Shown here piece by piece: positions 42,631 through 54,072 of a DNA stretch of 64,000 nucleotides. The notes below the pieces were generated by a model. The model saw nothing but the letters and a program-made list of their open reading frames with translations, ran no database searches and had not been told where the DNA came from. The stretch spans positions 26,361 through 90,360 of the forward strand of contig NW_026647282.1 of the NCBI RefSeq assembly GCF_950295315.1. Reading direction: 5' to 3'. Position 1 is the first letter of the stretch; each line of letters opens with the position of its first letter. The translations under genes and the position numbers were made by a program. The DNA comes from Erinaceus europaeus. Its lineage: Eukaryota > Chordata > Mammalia > Eulipotyphla > Erinaceidae.

Positions 42631-42654
42631 GGCAGAGGTTACACTATGTAATAT

Positions 42655-43330
42655 TTAGAAAACAAGTGAATGAAAATAAAACACCTAGAGTGAGTAGCAT
42701 CAAAGGAAAAATGCATTTAAATTTTGCAGAGTCTAAGTCTGCACGATTAAATCTATGCCTCATTTATAAACTTACCTAGGCACAAGTAAAAAGTGAATGT
42801 GCTTGGTGTTAATAAAAAATTTTCTGGTCTATTGAAGTTAATTATCTAAATCTTTCCTTTGTATACTAGAAATTAATGCAATTTTTTCCCAGTTAGAATT
42901 GATACAGCTGTAAAATTAAAAAAAAGTCAAAGCTGTAGTGATAACCTTGGTGTCAATACACTAACTCACTCACTAACCAACTGTGTCTTTTACAGGTGAA
43001 ATCATAGCCAATATTTTTTCTTTACTTATGATTTTCCCAGTTAGTAGCCTTTTTTTCATAAATTAATATTGAAAATTTGTTAAGAAAATATAATCAAGGA
43101 TATAGAGTGTTGGGGATAGAGGTGGGGTCAGGTTTCAATATAATTTAAAATTCACTGATAATCTTATAAACACAGTTCATAAGCATGATCTTACATTTTT
43201 TTGAACTACTGACTAAAGCTTCTAAGAGCTATTTTGAGGATAGTCCACAAAATGTACTAAAGAGGCAGAGTACACCAAAATGGGCAGGTTCTAAATGTTA
43301 AGTTTAAAACTAGTAATACAGAGTCAGAGC
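42655..43330. other. Unique AT-rich intron sequence
   Basis: No repeat identified except a short SINE extension-like phrase (GTAGTGATAACCTTGGTGTCAATA) at 42935-42958. Confidence 0.4.
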
Positions 43331-43357
43331 TGTTATAGTTGCACAAAATGCCAGTAG

Positions 43358-43658
43358 TGGGGGCTGGTGGTAGCACAACCAGGTTAAGTACACATAATAT
43401 GAAGCACAAGGAGCCACTCCAGGATCCTGGTTTGACTCCCTGGCTCCGCACCTGCAGGGGGGTCACAAGCGGTAAAGCAGGTCTGCAGGTGTCTATCTTT
43501 GTCTCTTCCTCTCTCTCTCTTCCCCTCCTCCCTCAATTTCTCTCAGTCCTATCAAATTAAAAAAAAAAAGAAAAGAGAAAAAAATGGCCTCAGGAGCAGT
43601 GGATTCGTAGTGTAGGCAGGTTGTCCCCAGTAACAGTCCTGGTAGAAAAACAACAAAA
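43358..43658 (+). mobile_element. SINE-A with extension block
   Basis: GGGGGCTGGTGGTAGCACAA head, GCACCTGCAGGGGGGTCACA (a SINE core shortened by about 10 bases), extension GGAGCAGTGGATTCGTAGTG, AACAACAAAAGG end. Confidence 0.88.
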
Positions 43659-43660
43659 GG

Positions 43661-43822
43661 TGATCTGGGAGAAGGCGCAGTGGATTAAGCATTAGATTCT
43701 CAATCATCAGGTCCCAAGTTCAATCCCTGGCAGCACATGTACCAGAATGATGTCTGGCTCTTTCTCTCTCTCCTCCTATCATTCTTATGAATAAATAAAT
43801 TCATTTTTTAAAACAAACAAAA
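43661..43822 (+). mobile_element. SINE-C
   Basis: TGATCTGGGAGAAGGCGCAG head, CCCAAGTTCAATCCCTGGCAG B-box, CTCTTTCTCTCTCTCC and AATAAATAAATTC tail. Confidence 0.75.
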
Positions 43823-43866
43823 AACCAAAACTTTGCCAGTAGTGAAGATGCATCAATGGGAATCAT

Positions 43867-43995
43867 CCCGTGAGTACCCATTCATTGGGGACTGACGATC
43901 CTTCCTAGCCGACTGAATCCACATGGATCCCAGTCACTTTCAAAGCCATTAACTGGCTACGGAAGAAGGGCAAACGCTAGAAGAAGAAGAAGAAG
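43867..43995 (+). mobile_element. Non-autonomous Vingi derivative, complete, perfect 12-bp TSD
   Basis: A 129-bp element. Its last ~50 bases (ACTGGCTACGGAAGAAGGGC, AAACGCTAG, then GAA repeats) match the 3' terminus of the Vingi copies at 6846-6880 and 23530-23570. The first ~78 bases (CCCGTGAGTACCCATTCATT, GGGGACTGACGATCC ... CACTTTCAAA) match nothing else here and may be Vingi 5' UTR. AATGGGAATCAT is duplicated at 43855-43866 and 43996-44007, fixing both ends. It encodes no protein and must have been moved by enzymes supplied in trans. It fits an internal-deletion derivative of the autonomous element, a class I recall being reported for hedgehog Vingi. Confidence 0.85.
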
Positions 43996-44070
43996 AATGG
44001 GAATCATGGAATAATGTGATTCACCATAGAAGTCTGATAATAACTGGATATTTGGTTGGCAACAGGTTAT

Positions 44071-44239
44071 CATTATTATTATCATCTTTATTTATTGGCT
44101 AGAAACCATGAGAAATCAAGAGGGGGGGAGAGATAGAGAGGGACATAGAGAAACACCTGCAGACCTACTTCACCACTCATGAAGCTTTCCCCTGCAGGGG
44201 CTTGAACCTGGGTCTTTGTGCACTGTACCTCGTCCCCAG
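44071..44239 (-). mobile_element. SINE-B
   Basis: CATCTTTATTTATTGGCTAG, CACCTGCAGACCTACTTCAC, CTCATGAAGCTTTCCCCTGC. The head is truncated to CTGTACCTCGTCCCC. Confidence 0.88.
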
Positions 44240-44389
44240 GTTTTCCATTGTTGTAGAGCTCTTAATTATTGAGGGCTAAATAATCCTTCATGCTGAACTG
44301 CAGTCATTGATAAATCCTATTTTCTTATGATTTTTTTTTTACATACAAGCAGGTCTTTAACTGCTTTTCTAGAGCTTCTGTTAGATCTT

Positions 44390-44756
44390 TTTTTTTTTTA
44401 ATTTTTTTTTCCTTTCCTCCAGGGTTATTGCTGGGCTCGGTGCCTGCACCATGAATCCACCGCTCCTGGAGGCCATTTTTCCCCCCTTTTGTGGCCCTTG
44501 TTGTTGTAGCCTTGCTGTGGCTATCATTATTGCCATTGTTGATGTTGTTTGTTGTTGGATAGGACAGAGAGAAATGGAGAGAGGAGGGAAAGACAGAGAG
44601 GGGGAGAGAAAGATAGACACCTGCAGACCTGCTTCACCGCCTGTGAAGCAACCTCCCTGCAGGTGGGGAGCCGGGGGCTCGAACCGGGATCCTTATGCCG
44701 AGTCCTTGCACTTTGCGCCACATGCGCTTAACCCACTGCGCCACCGCCCGACCCCC
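44390..44756 (-). mobile_element. SINE-A with extension block, full length
   Basis: T-rich tail, CCTCCAGGGTTATTGCTGGG, GAATCCACCGCTCCTGGAGG, TTGTGGCCCTTGTTGTTGTA, GGCTCGAACCGGGATCCTTA, and head CTGCGCCACCGCCCGACCCC. AGATCTT flanks at 44383-44389 and 44757-44763. Many CpGs are intact. Confidence 0.94.
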
Positions 44757-45143
44757 AGATCTTATTAAATAAAATGGTCTACTTATATGAATGCATTTAT
44801 ACCCAGAGAGTTTGCATCATGAATAAAGAGCTATTACTAAACTCAACCACAGTCAATGAGAAAACTAGTTTAGACAGATCTGGCAAACCAGCTAAGAGCA
44901 GTTATTTGTGGAAAGAAAAAAAAATCCGTTACTAGTAAAATGGAGTTCTCAAACTTTTTTTCCCCCAGAATATATGTAGGACTTGTGAAAACAGAAGTCT
45001 TCTGGAGACTATAAACATAGCCATTTTGCCAATGGGTTAAATTATGTCAATTATTAGTTATATGAGTTATTTTTCTTCATAATGATTTTTAAAGGTAATT
45101 TTTGATGTTCTATTTCCACATACACATTAAAAATCCAAAGTTT

Positions 45144-45325
45144 GGGAGTAAGAGACCTCTGTAGTGCTTTGTCATGGACACAACCTAGGTTCCAAACCTA
45201 GTCCCCACCATACTGGGGAAAATGAGTGGTGTGGTATCTTCCCCTTTCCTCTATATCACTCACAATCTGAAAAGCATGTCAGCTTGGAGAAGTGAAGCCC
45301 CAGCAATAACACAGCAATAAAATGC
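45144..45325 (+). mobile_element. SINE-C with extension-like end
   Basis: GGGAGTAAGAGACCTCTGTA, TAGGTTCCAAACCTAGTCCC, GCTTGGAGAAGTGAAGCCCCAGCAATAACACAGCAATAAA. Confidence 0.65.
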
Positions 45326-46430
45326 TGTAGTTTGTATAAACTATGTTCGAAAAATTTCAGACTAAATCTATCAAAATAATAAAGACATATGATGGTTTGA
45401 AGGTTTATTTAAAGGAAATAAATTTAAATATTTGATTTGGCTAACATAACTTTGTCAGGAAGTGATTAAATAAACACTTTTTTTTTTGAGAATGAAAATA
45501 TCTTTCTAGTCCAGGGAAAACATTTCACAACAACAACAACAAAACAATCAAATATCCCCAGATTTATTTCATATTAATTACCCCATCCCAAATTCAAGTA
45601 GGGAGATTTTGAAGTTATTCTGTTCACCACTGGATTTCTGAAACCAACTAAAACACTTTTAAATTACAAATGTACTTTCTTATTGTGAAAATAAGAAAAA
45701 ATATCCTAGAGATACAGTAGTAAGAAAACTCAGAACTCTACTACACCCCAGGCATACTCTGGAACATCGCTAGATTATAAATTTTATATAGATGTGGGGT
45801 GAAGGCTATATATTTTATCATTATCTCCTTAACAGCCAGCAGGGTGCTTGGGGCACAACTGGTTTAATAATTGTTAAATGAAGCAAAGAAAAATGTTCCT
45901 TTACTTTTGAAGTAAATGGAAAAGTTACGTAAATGAAATTGTTACAGACTACTCTCAACTACTCATACAGATTAAATGACCATGTGCCTAGGAAAATGCT
46001 TTTGTGCAACAATTAAAGCAAATCATGTCTCCTGTTATTGTGGATTAGGACTTTAACTGGTGTTCCCAAATATTTAAGTCTAGAAGTGTGGTAATGTTAG
46101 AAACGATGTCAATAATGGGAAGTGCTCATAATACAAGCAGGAATGCTGTGACTTTGGAGGTCAGAGGTCAACTCTATCTGCTAGGCTGTAAGACAAGTTT
46201 GACTCTTTGATCAGCTTCTCAGCTGTGAGATCCGCCTAATGTGTCAGCTGTGTTGGACACTGAATTGCTCACAATGAGGCCTGAGTGACCTGAGGTGGAG
46301 GCCAAAGAAAAGTATTTAATTTTGGCAGGTGTCTCAGTGATACATAATATGCCACAGAGTCAAAAAGTTATCCTTGCTAGCTGGTTGATAAACACATGCA
46401 ACACATTTTAATGGTCCACAGGGATTTTTG
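45326..46430. other. Mostly unique intron sequence with an L2 relic
   Basis: At 45790-45890, GATGTGGGGTGAAGGCTATA...CTTAACAGCCAGCAGGGTGCTTGGGGCACAACTGGTTTAATAATTGTTAAATGA matches the L2 3'-end phrase. The rest is unrecognised. Confidence 0.45.
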
Positions 46431-46434
46431 TTAC

Positions 46435-46605
46435 TGTTCTCTCCCTCTCCCTCCCCCCTCCTCTCTCTCACACACACACTGTGAATGACAGAGTGTGAGA
46501 GAGACCATTGCACCAAAACTTCCTTCAGTGCAGTGACAACTGGCCTGAAACCAAGTCACAAGTATGGCAGAGTAGTACCTTACCCATGTGAGCTATTTCA
46601 CTGTC
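46435..46605 (-). mobile_element. SINE-C with CT/CA tract
   Basis: TCTCCCTCTCCCTCCCCCCT, CACACACACACTG, GAATGACAGAGTGTGAGAGAGACC, CTGGCCTGAAACCAAGTCAC and a reversed head TTACCCATGTGAGCTATTTC. Confidence 0.6.
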
Positions 46606-46609
46606 TTCA

Positions 46610-47875
46610 CTCCTTGTCCCTGCCTCCCCCCCGCCATTTTTTTTTTCTCTTGCTTGTTGATGTCTCTGAAATGAGTTCTTCAGGCAGGTAGAAAAAGGCA
46701 CAGAAAATTGAACAGGGTAGATTACAGAATGGGAAACACATGAGGAAGTCGGAAGAATGCTAAACGCAGTGGGATGGTAAACTAAGGGTTAACATGACAG
46801 GAAACAGGCAGAAATCCTCCCAGAGATTTTACAACTCCTTGCCATAGAGATTAATTTCAGTCTCCACAGTTAGCCCTATAATCCCTAGCAGAGTGCAATC
46901 TATTCAAAGAAAATTGAAACTACGAACAGATTGTAACATTTGCCTTGTAATGTGTTTTTCTCTCTTCATGCAATAGCAGATGTTGAATGCTAATGGTGGG
47001 ATAGGCACAGGGCTGAGAACACTAGTACTAAGATGAACAAACCCAGTCTACCCTCCAGTGTGCCCAGAGTCCTAGAGAGGCAGGTGAGACAAATGATAAT
47101 TCTCTCAGTGCTTCAAGTTTTATAATTGGAGACATGTGTCAGGTATTGTGAGAATAACAATTGTCAATAGACAACCATTCACAGTAAAATTAGTAGATCT
47201 GAAAGAACAAGCAATGCAGACTGTCTACTCTCATAATACCTTCTCACTTTCTACAACTCATGCTGAATTGACATTTCAGACACAGGAATGTGTCTCCTAG
47301 CCAGATCTCACTTTTGCCTTCATTGTCTTCTAGAAACATACAGAAAGAGCTTTAAGTCCTCTTGTTCTGATCTGAGGTGGTAGAGTGACTTTAACGCAGT
47401 ACTTTCAGACTGAGGCCTGGTAAGAAGATTGAGAGTTCTGTGTTATGGAGACTGCTACGGATCTAGTGACTTGTGAGCTTCACAGCCATTAATGGACAAT
47501 CCAACTAGAGGAGGGGATCTGGACATGTTGGGAAGACCCAGCAGTAAGCATATATCGTAAGTCTAAATCATCAGATGGCCCCAATTTGGAAGGTAGGTCA
47601 CATGGAGAAAATCTCTACAAGCATGTGCCCAGGGATAATACCCAACCACCTGACCCTACTGTTCACATTGGATGGGCTCCCTTAGAAGATTCTGACAGAT
47701 TTCCCAATGATTAAATCATAGGTATTTTATTTTCTGACTGCTTCTTATTCTACTACCCTATGCAGTTCACTTCGGGGACCCACCTGAGAAAAAAGTATGC
47801 CCTTCATGGATCACAGTATTATATTGTGGTTTATCCAGAATACACGACTCTTTATAAATATTTCATAAATATTTT
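46610..47875. other. Unclassified intron sequence
   Basis: About 1.25 kb. The 47370-47720 part (CTGAGGCCTGGTAAGAAGAT, GGAGACTGCTACGGATCTAG, CAGTAAGCATATATCGTAAG) looks like an old interspersed element, but I cannot name it. No exon. Confidence 0.35.
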
Positions 47876-47890
47876 AAGATATTCCCAAGA

Positions 47891-48165
47891 GGGAGTCGGG
47901 CAGTAGCGCGGCGGGTTAAACGCACGTGGTGCAAAACGCAAGGACTGGCATAAGGATCCTGGTTCGACCCCCTGGCTCCCCACTTGCAGGGGAGTCGCTT
48001 CACAAGCAGTGAAGCAGGTCTGCAGGTGTCTATCTTTCTCTCCCTCTCTGTCTTCCCCTCCTCTCTCCATTTATCTCTGTCCTATCCAACAACAATGACA
48101 TCAACAATAATAACTACAACAATAAAGCAACAAGGGCAACAAAAAGGAAATAAATATTTTAAAAG
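47891..48165 (+). mobile_element. SINE-A, perfect 15-bp TSD
   Basis: GGGAGTCGGGCAGTAGCGCG head, GGGGAGTCGCTTCACAAGCA, CCAACAACAATGACATCAAC, ACAAGGGCAACAAAAAGGAA. AAGATATTCCCAAGA at 47876-47890 and 48166-48180. Confidence 0.95.
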
Positions 48166-48233
48166 AAGATATTCCCAAGAAAACTGTTTTATGGAAAAGA
48201 AACCCTTCAAGAATGGATCAGTTCCCATATATA

Positions 48234-48495
48234 TATTTTTTTCATTTTGTTGCCCTTGTTGCTATTGTTGTTGTTCTTATTGTTATTGTTGTTGTTGTTG
48301 GATAGGACAGAGAGAAATGGCAAGAGAAAGGGAAGATAAAGAGGGGGAGAGAAAGACACCTGCAGACTTGATTCACCACTTGTGAAGTGAACCCCCTGCC
48401 AGTGGGGAGCCAGGAGGCTCGAACTGGGGTCCCTCTACTGGTCCTTGCACTTTGTGCCATGTGCACTTAACCCATTGCATTACTGCCTAGCCCTC
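48234..48495 (-). mobile_element. SINE-A
   Basis: TTTTGTTGCCCTTGTTGCTA, TTGTTGTTGTTGGATAGGAC, GAAAGACACCTGCAGACTTG, head GCATTACTGCCTAGCCCTCC. Opposite in orientation to the SINE-A 70 bases upstream. Confidence 0.92.
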
Positions 48496-48573
48496 CGGGT
48501 ATGTCAGATTATTTGACTAAATCCCAATTTCACCAAAAACAAAGAAGAAGAATAGGTACCTAACAGGGTTTAT

Positions 48574-48833
48574 TTATTTAAAATTATTTTACTAGTGATT
48601 TAATCATGATCAATAAGACTGTGGGATAAGAGGGTACAATTTCATATAATTACTACTCCCAGGGTTCCATATCCCATCCCCTCCATTGGAAGGCTCCCTA
48701 TCCTTTATCCGTCTGGGAGTATGGACCCACAATCTATAGGGTGCAGAAAGTGGAAGGTCTGGTTTCTGTAATTGCTTCTCCACTGGACATGTGGACATGG
48801 ACATTGATAGGTCTATCCATACCCCCAGCCTCC
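48574..48833 (-). mobile_element. LINE-1 3'-UTR, reverse, truncated
   Basis: ATCAATAAGACTGTGGGATAAGAGG, CCCCTCCATTGGAAGGCTCC, GTCTGGGAGTATGGACCCAC, GGTTTCTGTAATTGCTTCTC. TAACAGG(G/A)TTTAT at 48561-48573 and 48834-48846 is the TSD. Confidence 0.85.
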
Positions 48834-48896
48834 TAACAGGATTTATGATAAAGACCTAAGGACATAATTATTTTTTTCTTGCCATGTGGGCTTTTA

Positions 48897-48955
48897 AATT
48901 TTTTAATGGTTATTTATTTATTGGATAGAGACAGCCATAAATTGAAAGGTAAGGA

Positions 48956-48993
<38 letters not shown>

Positions 48994-49100
48994 TTCACCA
49001 CTTGTGAAACTTTCCCCTTGCAGGTGGGGATGGGGGTTTGAACCTGGGTCCTTGTGCATTGTAACGTGTGTTCTACCAGGTACAACACCACCCGGACCCT
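48897..49100 (-). mobile_element. SINE-B with (GA)n
   Basis: GGTTATTTATTTATTGGATA, GACAGCCATAAATTGAAAGG, (GA) run at 48959-48989 replacing part of the body, CTTGTGAAACTTTCCCCTTG, head ACAACACCACCCGGACCCT. Confidence 0.88.
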
Positions 49101-49246
49101 CAAAACACAATTCTTGTCCAATGCACAGTATGGGGCTGCCACAGTAAACACTCAGTGAATTGCAATTGCCACAGTTTTTCTTTCTGTTGAAGACTAAATT
49201 GGGGCAACAGAGAAGATTACAGTTAAGATTTCAAGATATGAGTTTA

Positions 49247-49430
49247 GGGGCAGTTCAGTAGTGAACCTGCTAGAGCACCATGTACAAGAGTTGGGTCCAA
49301 GCTCACAGTCTCCACCTGCAGTGGGGAAGCTCAGCCAATAGTGGAATAGTCCTACAGGTGTCTCTCCTCCACCTCTCTCTCTCTTTTTCCACTCTCAATT
49401 TCTCTCTGTCTCTATCCAAAGAAAAAAATC
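49247..49430 (+). mobile_element. SINE-B, diverged
   Basis: GGGGCAGTTCAGTAGTGAAC head, GAGCACCATGTACAAGAGTTG, CACCTGCAGTGGGGAAGCTC, TCTCTCTGTCTCTATCCAAA. Confidence 0.75.
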
Positions 49431-49557
49431 AAGACATAAATTTTAGCTACTGAATTAGCTCTACATGACTTCCAAAACAGTTTAATGATCAATGTTCTAT
49501 TGACTGGAAAGGACTCTTTGGTCGAAACAAAGTCTTGAATTTTCTTTTTAAAAATAC

Positions 49558-49559
<2 letters not shown>

Positions 49560-49602
<43 letters not shown>

Positions 49603-49738
49603 TTATTTCCATGAGAGTGATACAGGGATAGAGAGAGACCAGGGCACTGCTCAGCTCGAGATTATAATAATCCTGGCAAGTTGGAGCCTCAGACATAAAA
49701 GTCTTGTTGCATAACCATTATGCTGACTCTCTAACCTG
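49560..49738 (-). mobile_element. SINE-C preceded by (ATCT)n
   Basis: A clean tetranucleotide (ATCT) run at 49560-49602 sits at the tail end. Then GATACAGGGATAGAGAGAGACC, GGGCACTGCTCAGCTCG, CTCAGACATAAAAGTCTTGTTGCATAACCATTATG and a reversed head. Confidence 0.7.
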
Positions 49739-49739
49739 G

Positions 49740-51480
49740 ACTTGCATATTCTTCTGGAGACTGTTGCAGCCTGAGCCTCCACATCTCTCTGCACATTACT
49801 CCCATATTTAGAAAAGTCATGGCAGGATTATCATGGCATTGTTGAGCTTTATAGAAAAAAAAAACCACATGACAGTTTCACATGACTGTCATAGAACTGC
49901 TTTCACACATTTGCCTGATAGACTGTTTTCTTTGGCCTCACTTTTTTATTTAAATATATATATATATTTTTTTCTCCAGTGAAAACATAGAAATAGTTTC
50001 TGACAATTTTTCTTGACCCTACTTGACCAAAGATGTTAAAGACGAGCAAAACGTTTCCACTTCCAAAAAGAGGTCAGAGATGAGGAGAATTAGATTATAG
50101 GTTACTTTATGCGGTCCCTTTCACTTCCAAGATTTTATGGTTCTTTGCACTGGGGTAAAATGCCATGGAGGAAGAAGACAGTGCAATTTATGGTCTGATG
50201 GACCCAAAGAAGCAGGTCAATAAACTGAACATGTCATGAACTAGGCAGCTCTCTAAAGAAAGGAACTGTGGTCAAAGTCCATTTTGATACATCTCAAGGG
50301 TCCATGGATGAAGACTTGTGTGCAAATTCCAAGAGAGAAAGTAGACAAATACCTGGGTGGAGAACATGACAAAGCAGGTCCACCACCCAGTGTGTCTGCT
50401 CTGGCATGCTCTCCACTCAGGTTCAAGCCAGGGGCTGTGGTGCTAGGTGCTATGCTCCTTCCCCCTGGCTCTCTGTCTTAATCTGAAAAAGTTGGCCTGG
50501 AGCAGTGAAGCCCATCACAATGGTTACTAGTCTTTCACAGATTTCAGAGTTGCTCTCTAGGTTAACTGGCGACCTGAGTTAGCAATCAGTTACCTGTTAT
50601 TTAATGACAAAGTTGCATTCTCAGAGGAAACAGAATTGTGGCTTATTTCTATGGTAGGAAGCCACTGGTTAATTTATCCTAACTAAAATAGTATGCCAAA
50701 TAAATTCCTGTAAGAAAATTCTGTGCCACACTGTAATAGAATGGAATCCTGGATGTTAGGAGTTATTATGTTCCATATTCCAAATGTACATGAATATTTC
50801 ATGCATAGTAATTAAAAGGAATTAAACTGCACATCTTTAGTATTTTGTATAGGGAAGAAAATTATTTTCAATGGGAACACACTTCTGTGTGAATCCTGAG
50901 AACAATTGCATATTTAAACTACATTTGATAAAATATTTATTTCTAACAAGTCACTCTGGTACCATCTACTTTACAATTTAGAATGAATATTTAGCAATAT
51001 GAAATGAAACAAGGCCATGAAGCTACTTACTGAGAGTTCTCAAATATCATAAAGGAGAATCTTCTGATCTATTGATTTGTTGTTACTATATCCATTGGGA
51101 ACTTGGGAGAAATGAGTTAATATTTAAGCAAGGAAGATTAGTATTAGACATAAACAAAAGGTGTTTTACTATATGGGTTGTAAAACATCAGGACCATTTC
51201 CTATAATGAATCTTTGGAAGCTGTAATTCAGGGAGCATATATTTTGTACCTAGTTTTCAGTTTTCTAATTCCCTGTCTTCCTATCATTCATAGAAGAGAA
51301 ACTAAAGGACTTATAGGTGGGTTGGGGCTCAGGGAAGCAAGATTTTTACATTTAAATCAATTAATGCCAGCTTTTGCACAGAAGAGGGCAGAATATTTAA
51401 ACAGGGTAGGACATTATGTGGTAGAAAGTTTGACTCAAAATGAATTGGGATTCTACCATATGGACCATCCTTGTCATCTT
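49740..51480. other. Mostly unique intron sequence
   Basis: A weak SINE-C-like stretch (GCTCTCCACTCAGGTTCAAGCC...GGCCTGGAGCAGTGAAGCCC) is at 50390-50510. The rest shows no repeat or exon. Confidence 0.4.
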
Positions 51481-51492
51481 CCATCCTACTTT

Positions 51493-51841
51493 CCTTTCTT
51501 TCTTTCTCTTTCTTCCTTCCTTCCTTTCTTTCTTTCTTCCTTTCTTTCTTCCTATCTTTCTTTCTTTTTAAATATTTATTTATTCCCTTTTGTTGCCCTT
51601 GTTGTTTTATTGTTTTAGTTATTATTGATGTCATTATTGTTGGATAGGACAGAGAGAAATGGAGAGAGGAGGGGAAGGCAAAGAGGGGGAGAGAAAGACA
51701 GACACCTGCAGACCTGCTTCACCACTTGTGAAGTGACTCCCCTGCAGGTGGGGGAGCCAGGGGCCCGAACCAGGGTCCTTATGCTGGTCCTTAGGCTTTG
51801 CGCCACCTGCGCTTAACCCGCTGCACTACCGCCCGACTCCC
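51493..51841 (-). mobile_element. SINE-A whose tail has become a CTTT/CTTC microsatellite, 12-bp TSD
   Basis: CCATCCTACTTT is duplicated at 51481-51492 and 51842-51853. Next to the left copy is about 75 bases of TTTC/TTCC repeats, then TTATTCCCTTTTGTTGCCCT and the body to head CACTACCGCCCGACTCCCC. The TSD shows the microsatellite is part of the insertion. Confidence 0.93.
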
Positions 51842-52287
51842 CCATCCTACTTTTCTAGTCATCTTTCCTCAATTCTTCTTCAGCCTTCCCCCTATTTATT
51901 TTAATTTTTATTCTGAAGAACAGTCTAGTTTTCCCTAATTCACATCCTCACCCATCATCCAGGATGATAAGGAACTGAAGCCAAGGCTTTTGAGATTCCT
52001 CCAACTCTTCATTCTTTTGAAATATTTTCCAAATTTTGATCACGAACCTATGCACTTTGAAAACAGACACACATACGCCTGGCCTACTTCAGTAGAGTGT
52101 AGCTTCTCTTGCTACCTATCTTCTATATGCTTTTAGTTCCTATGCTGCCTCTTGAGAAACTGGATGATTTCTGGATGGAATCCTAAGAAAATTTATATTG
52201 ATTACTAATAAAAACTGTTTCCTTTGTGATTATACATCAAGATAGTAGATAGATCTTATATGCCACCACTGTTACATTGATTCAGAT

Positions 52288-52490
52288 CTTTTTTTTTCCC
52301 CTTTTGTTGCCCTTGTTGTTTTTCATTGTTGTAGTTATTATTGTTGCTATTGATGTTGTTGTTGGATAGGACAGAGAGAAATGGAAAGAGGAGGGGAAGA
52401 CAGAGAGGGGGAGAGAAAGACAGACACCTGCAGACCTGCTTCACCGCCTGTGAAGCGACTCCTCTGCAGGTGGGGAGCCTGGGGCTCGAT
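52288..52490 (-). mobile_element. SINE-A, 5'-truncated
   Basis: CCCCTTTTGTTGCCCTTGTT through GACTCCTCTGCAGGTGGGGA, ending at GGGGCTCGATG. The tRNA-like A-box side is missing. Flanks CAGATCTTT / CAGACTTTT may be the TSD. Confidence 0.9.
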
Positions 52491-52494
52491 GCTT

Positions 52495-52985
52495 CAGACT
52501 TTTATAATTTTATAGGCTTAATATTTTTATACTGTTACACAAATCTCTCAGACATCTTTTCCAAAGGAAAGCAAAATTTCCTTGTGACCTCATTAAAATT
52601 CTTCCTCTTCAGATTTGCCTTACAATTTGTCTCAATCTTACTAATAGCAGTGAGATGTGTCCATAACTAACCTCCTACTCCCATAGTTATGCTCATGTCT
52701 CTACTCCTTCTGATTTTAAAAAAGTTCTCTATATGATTGGAATGACAGAGGAAGGAATGGGTGAGCTATTTCTTTATTTCTACTGAAAGACAAGTTTTAG
52801 TGACAGACCGAAATCATGATGTGACCAGCCAATGGAGAATAATGGAGTGCAGACTCAGCTAAGATAGTCACAGGTAGGATTAAGTGACTGACCTCCGAGC
52901 TCCAAACAATGCTGGACGTTTAGAATGCAATGTTGCTAATTATAGTATCACCAATAAAGTTTATTTACCATTGGCATAGTAGAAA
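52495..52985. other. Unique intron sequence
   Basis: No repeat or exon recognised. Confidence 0.4.
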
Positions 52986-52992
52986 AGTTAGG

Positions 52993-53257
52993 GGCAGGGG
53001 GGCCAGCAGTAGCTTACCAGGTTAAGTGCAAGGAATCCCACAAGGAAACCCGCTCCCCACCTGCCGGGGGGAAACTTCATAAACAGTGAAGCAGGTCTGT
53101 AAGTGTCTTTTTCTTCTCCTCTTTATCTCCCCCTCCTTTCTCAATTCCTCTTTCCTATCCAATAAAAAAAAATGAAAAAATGGCCTCAGGAGCAGTGGAT
53201 TCATACTGCTGGTACAGAGTCCCAGTGATAACCCTGGAGGCAAAAAAAAAAAAAATC
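52993..53257 (+). mobile_element. SINE-A with extension block
   Basis: GGGGCCAGCAGTAGCTTACC head, ACTTCATAAACAGTGAAGCA, CCAATAAAAAAAAATGAAAA, extension GGAGCAGTGGATTCATACTG, poly(A). Confidence 0.88.
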
Positions 53258-53304
53258 TGGTAGAGAAGTCCATATAAAACACACGGATTAAAAATTCCCT
53301 TGTG

Positions 53305-53637
53305 GGGGGCTGGGCGGTAGCGCAGAGGTTAAACGTACATGGCCCAAAATGCAAGGACCCACACAAGGAATTCCTTTCGAGCCCCCGGCTCCCCATCTGC
53401 AGGGGGGGTTGCTTCACAAGCCACAAGCGGTGAAGAGGTTCTGCAGGTTTCTAACTATCTCTTCCCCTCTCTGTCTTTCCCTCTTCTCTTGATTTCTCAC
53501 AGGAGTAACAACAACAACGATAAACAACAAGGGCAACAAATGGGAATAAATAGCCTCCAGGAGCAGTGGATTTGTAGTGCAGGCACCGAGCCCCAGTGAT
53601 AACCGTGGAGGTAAAAAAAAATAAATTAAGATTAAAA
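53305..53637 (+). mobile_element. SINE-A with extension block
   Basis: GGGGGCTGGGCGGTAGCGCA head, a GCTTCACAAGCCACAAGCGG internal repeat, extension GGAGCAGTGGATTTGTAGTG ... ATAACCGTGGAGGTAAAAAA. Confidence 0.9.
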
Positions 53638-53639
53638 AA

Positions 53640-53935
53640 ATATTACCTTGTGCATCATGTTATGTGATATAAGCCAAAAAGAGGACAGATACTTAACGAT
53701 CTTATTTATAGGTGGAACTTAAATAAAAACACAGATAAAAAAACACAATGTGAAACTTGAACTGAGAGGAGTGCTTTACCGAAAAGCAAAGAAATCTGAG
53801 GAAAGTGGGGGCTAGTGGGGGTGAAGAAAACTTAAACAAGAATATGGGGGATGGTACCCACGTGTCAACAGGTGCACTATAAATTATACCATTAATCTCC
53901 CCTACAAAAAGTATAATAAATAATTAAATATCACC
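53640..53935 (+). mobile_element. L1M-like 3'-end fragment
   Basis: GTTATGTGATATAAGCCAAAAAGAGGACAGATACTTAACGATCTTATTTATAGGTGGAACTTAA is a typical old-L1 3' phrase, also seen at 33950-33990. Confidence 0.75.
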
Positions 53936-54072
53936 TTGCTTCTGAAAATGTCAATGCCACGACAGTGTTTCTTCAGTTGTTGCCATGCTGAAGTAATGAT
54001 ATGTTTAATATCATATTTAATAATGGCAAATGCTCATTAAACAAGTCCAGAATAAATTTTTAAAAGTAAGGT

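Noticed and set aside
53645..53665. Possible PDE4D3 first exon at a TGCATCAT (minus ATGATGCA)
   Set aside because: Translation gives MMHKVIF rather than MMHVNNFPFRRHSW, and it lies in an L1M fragment. The other TGCATCAT sites (36932, 44814) also fail.
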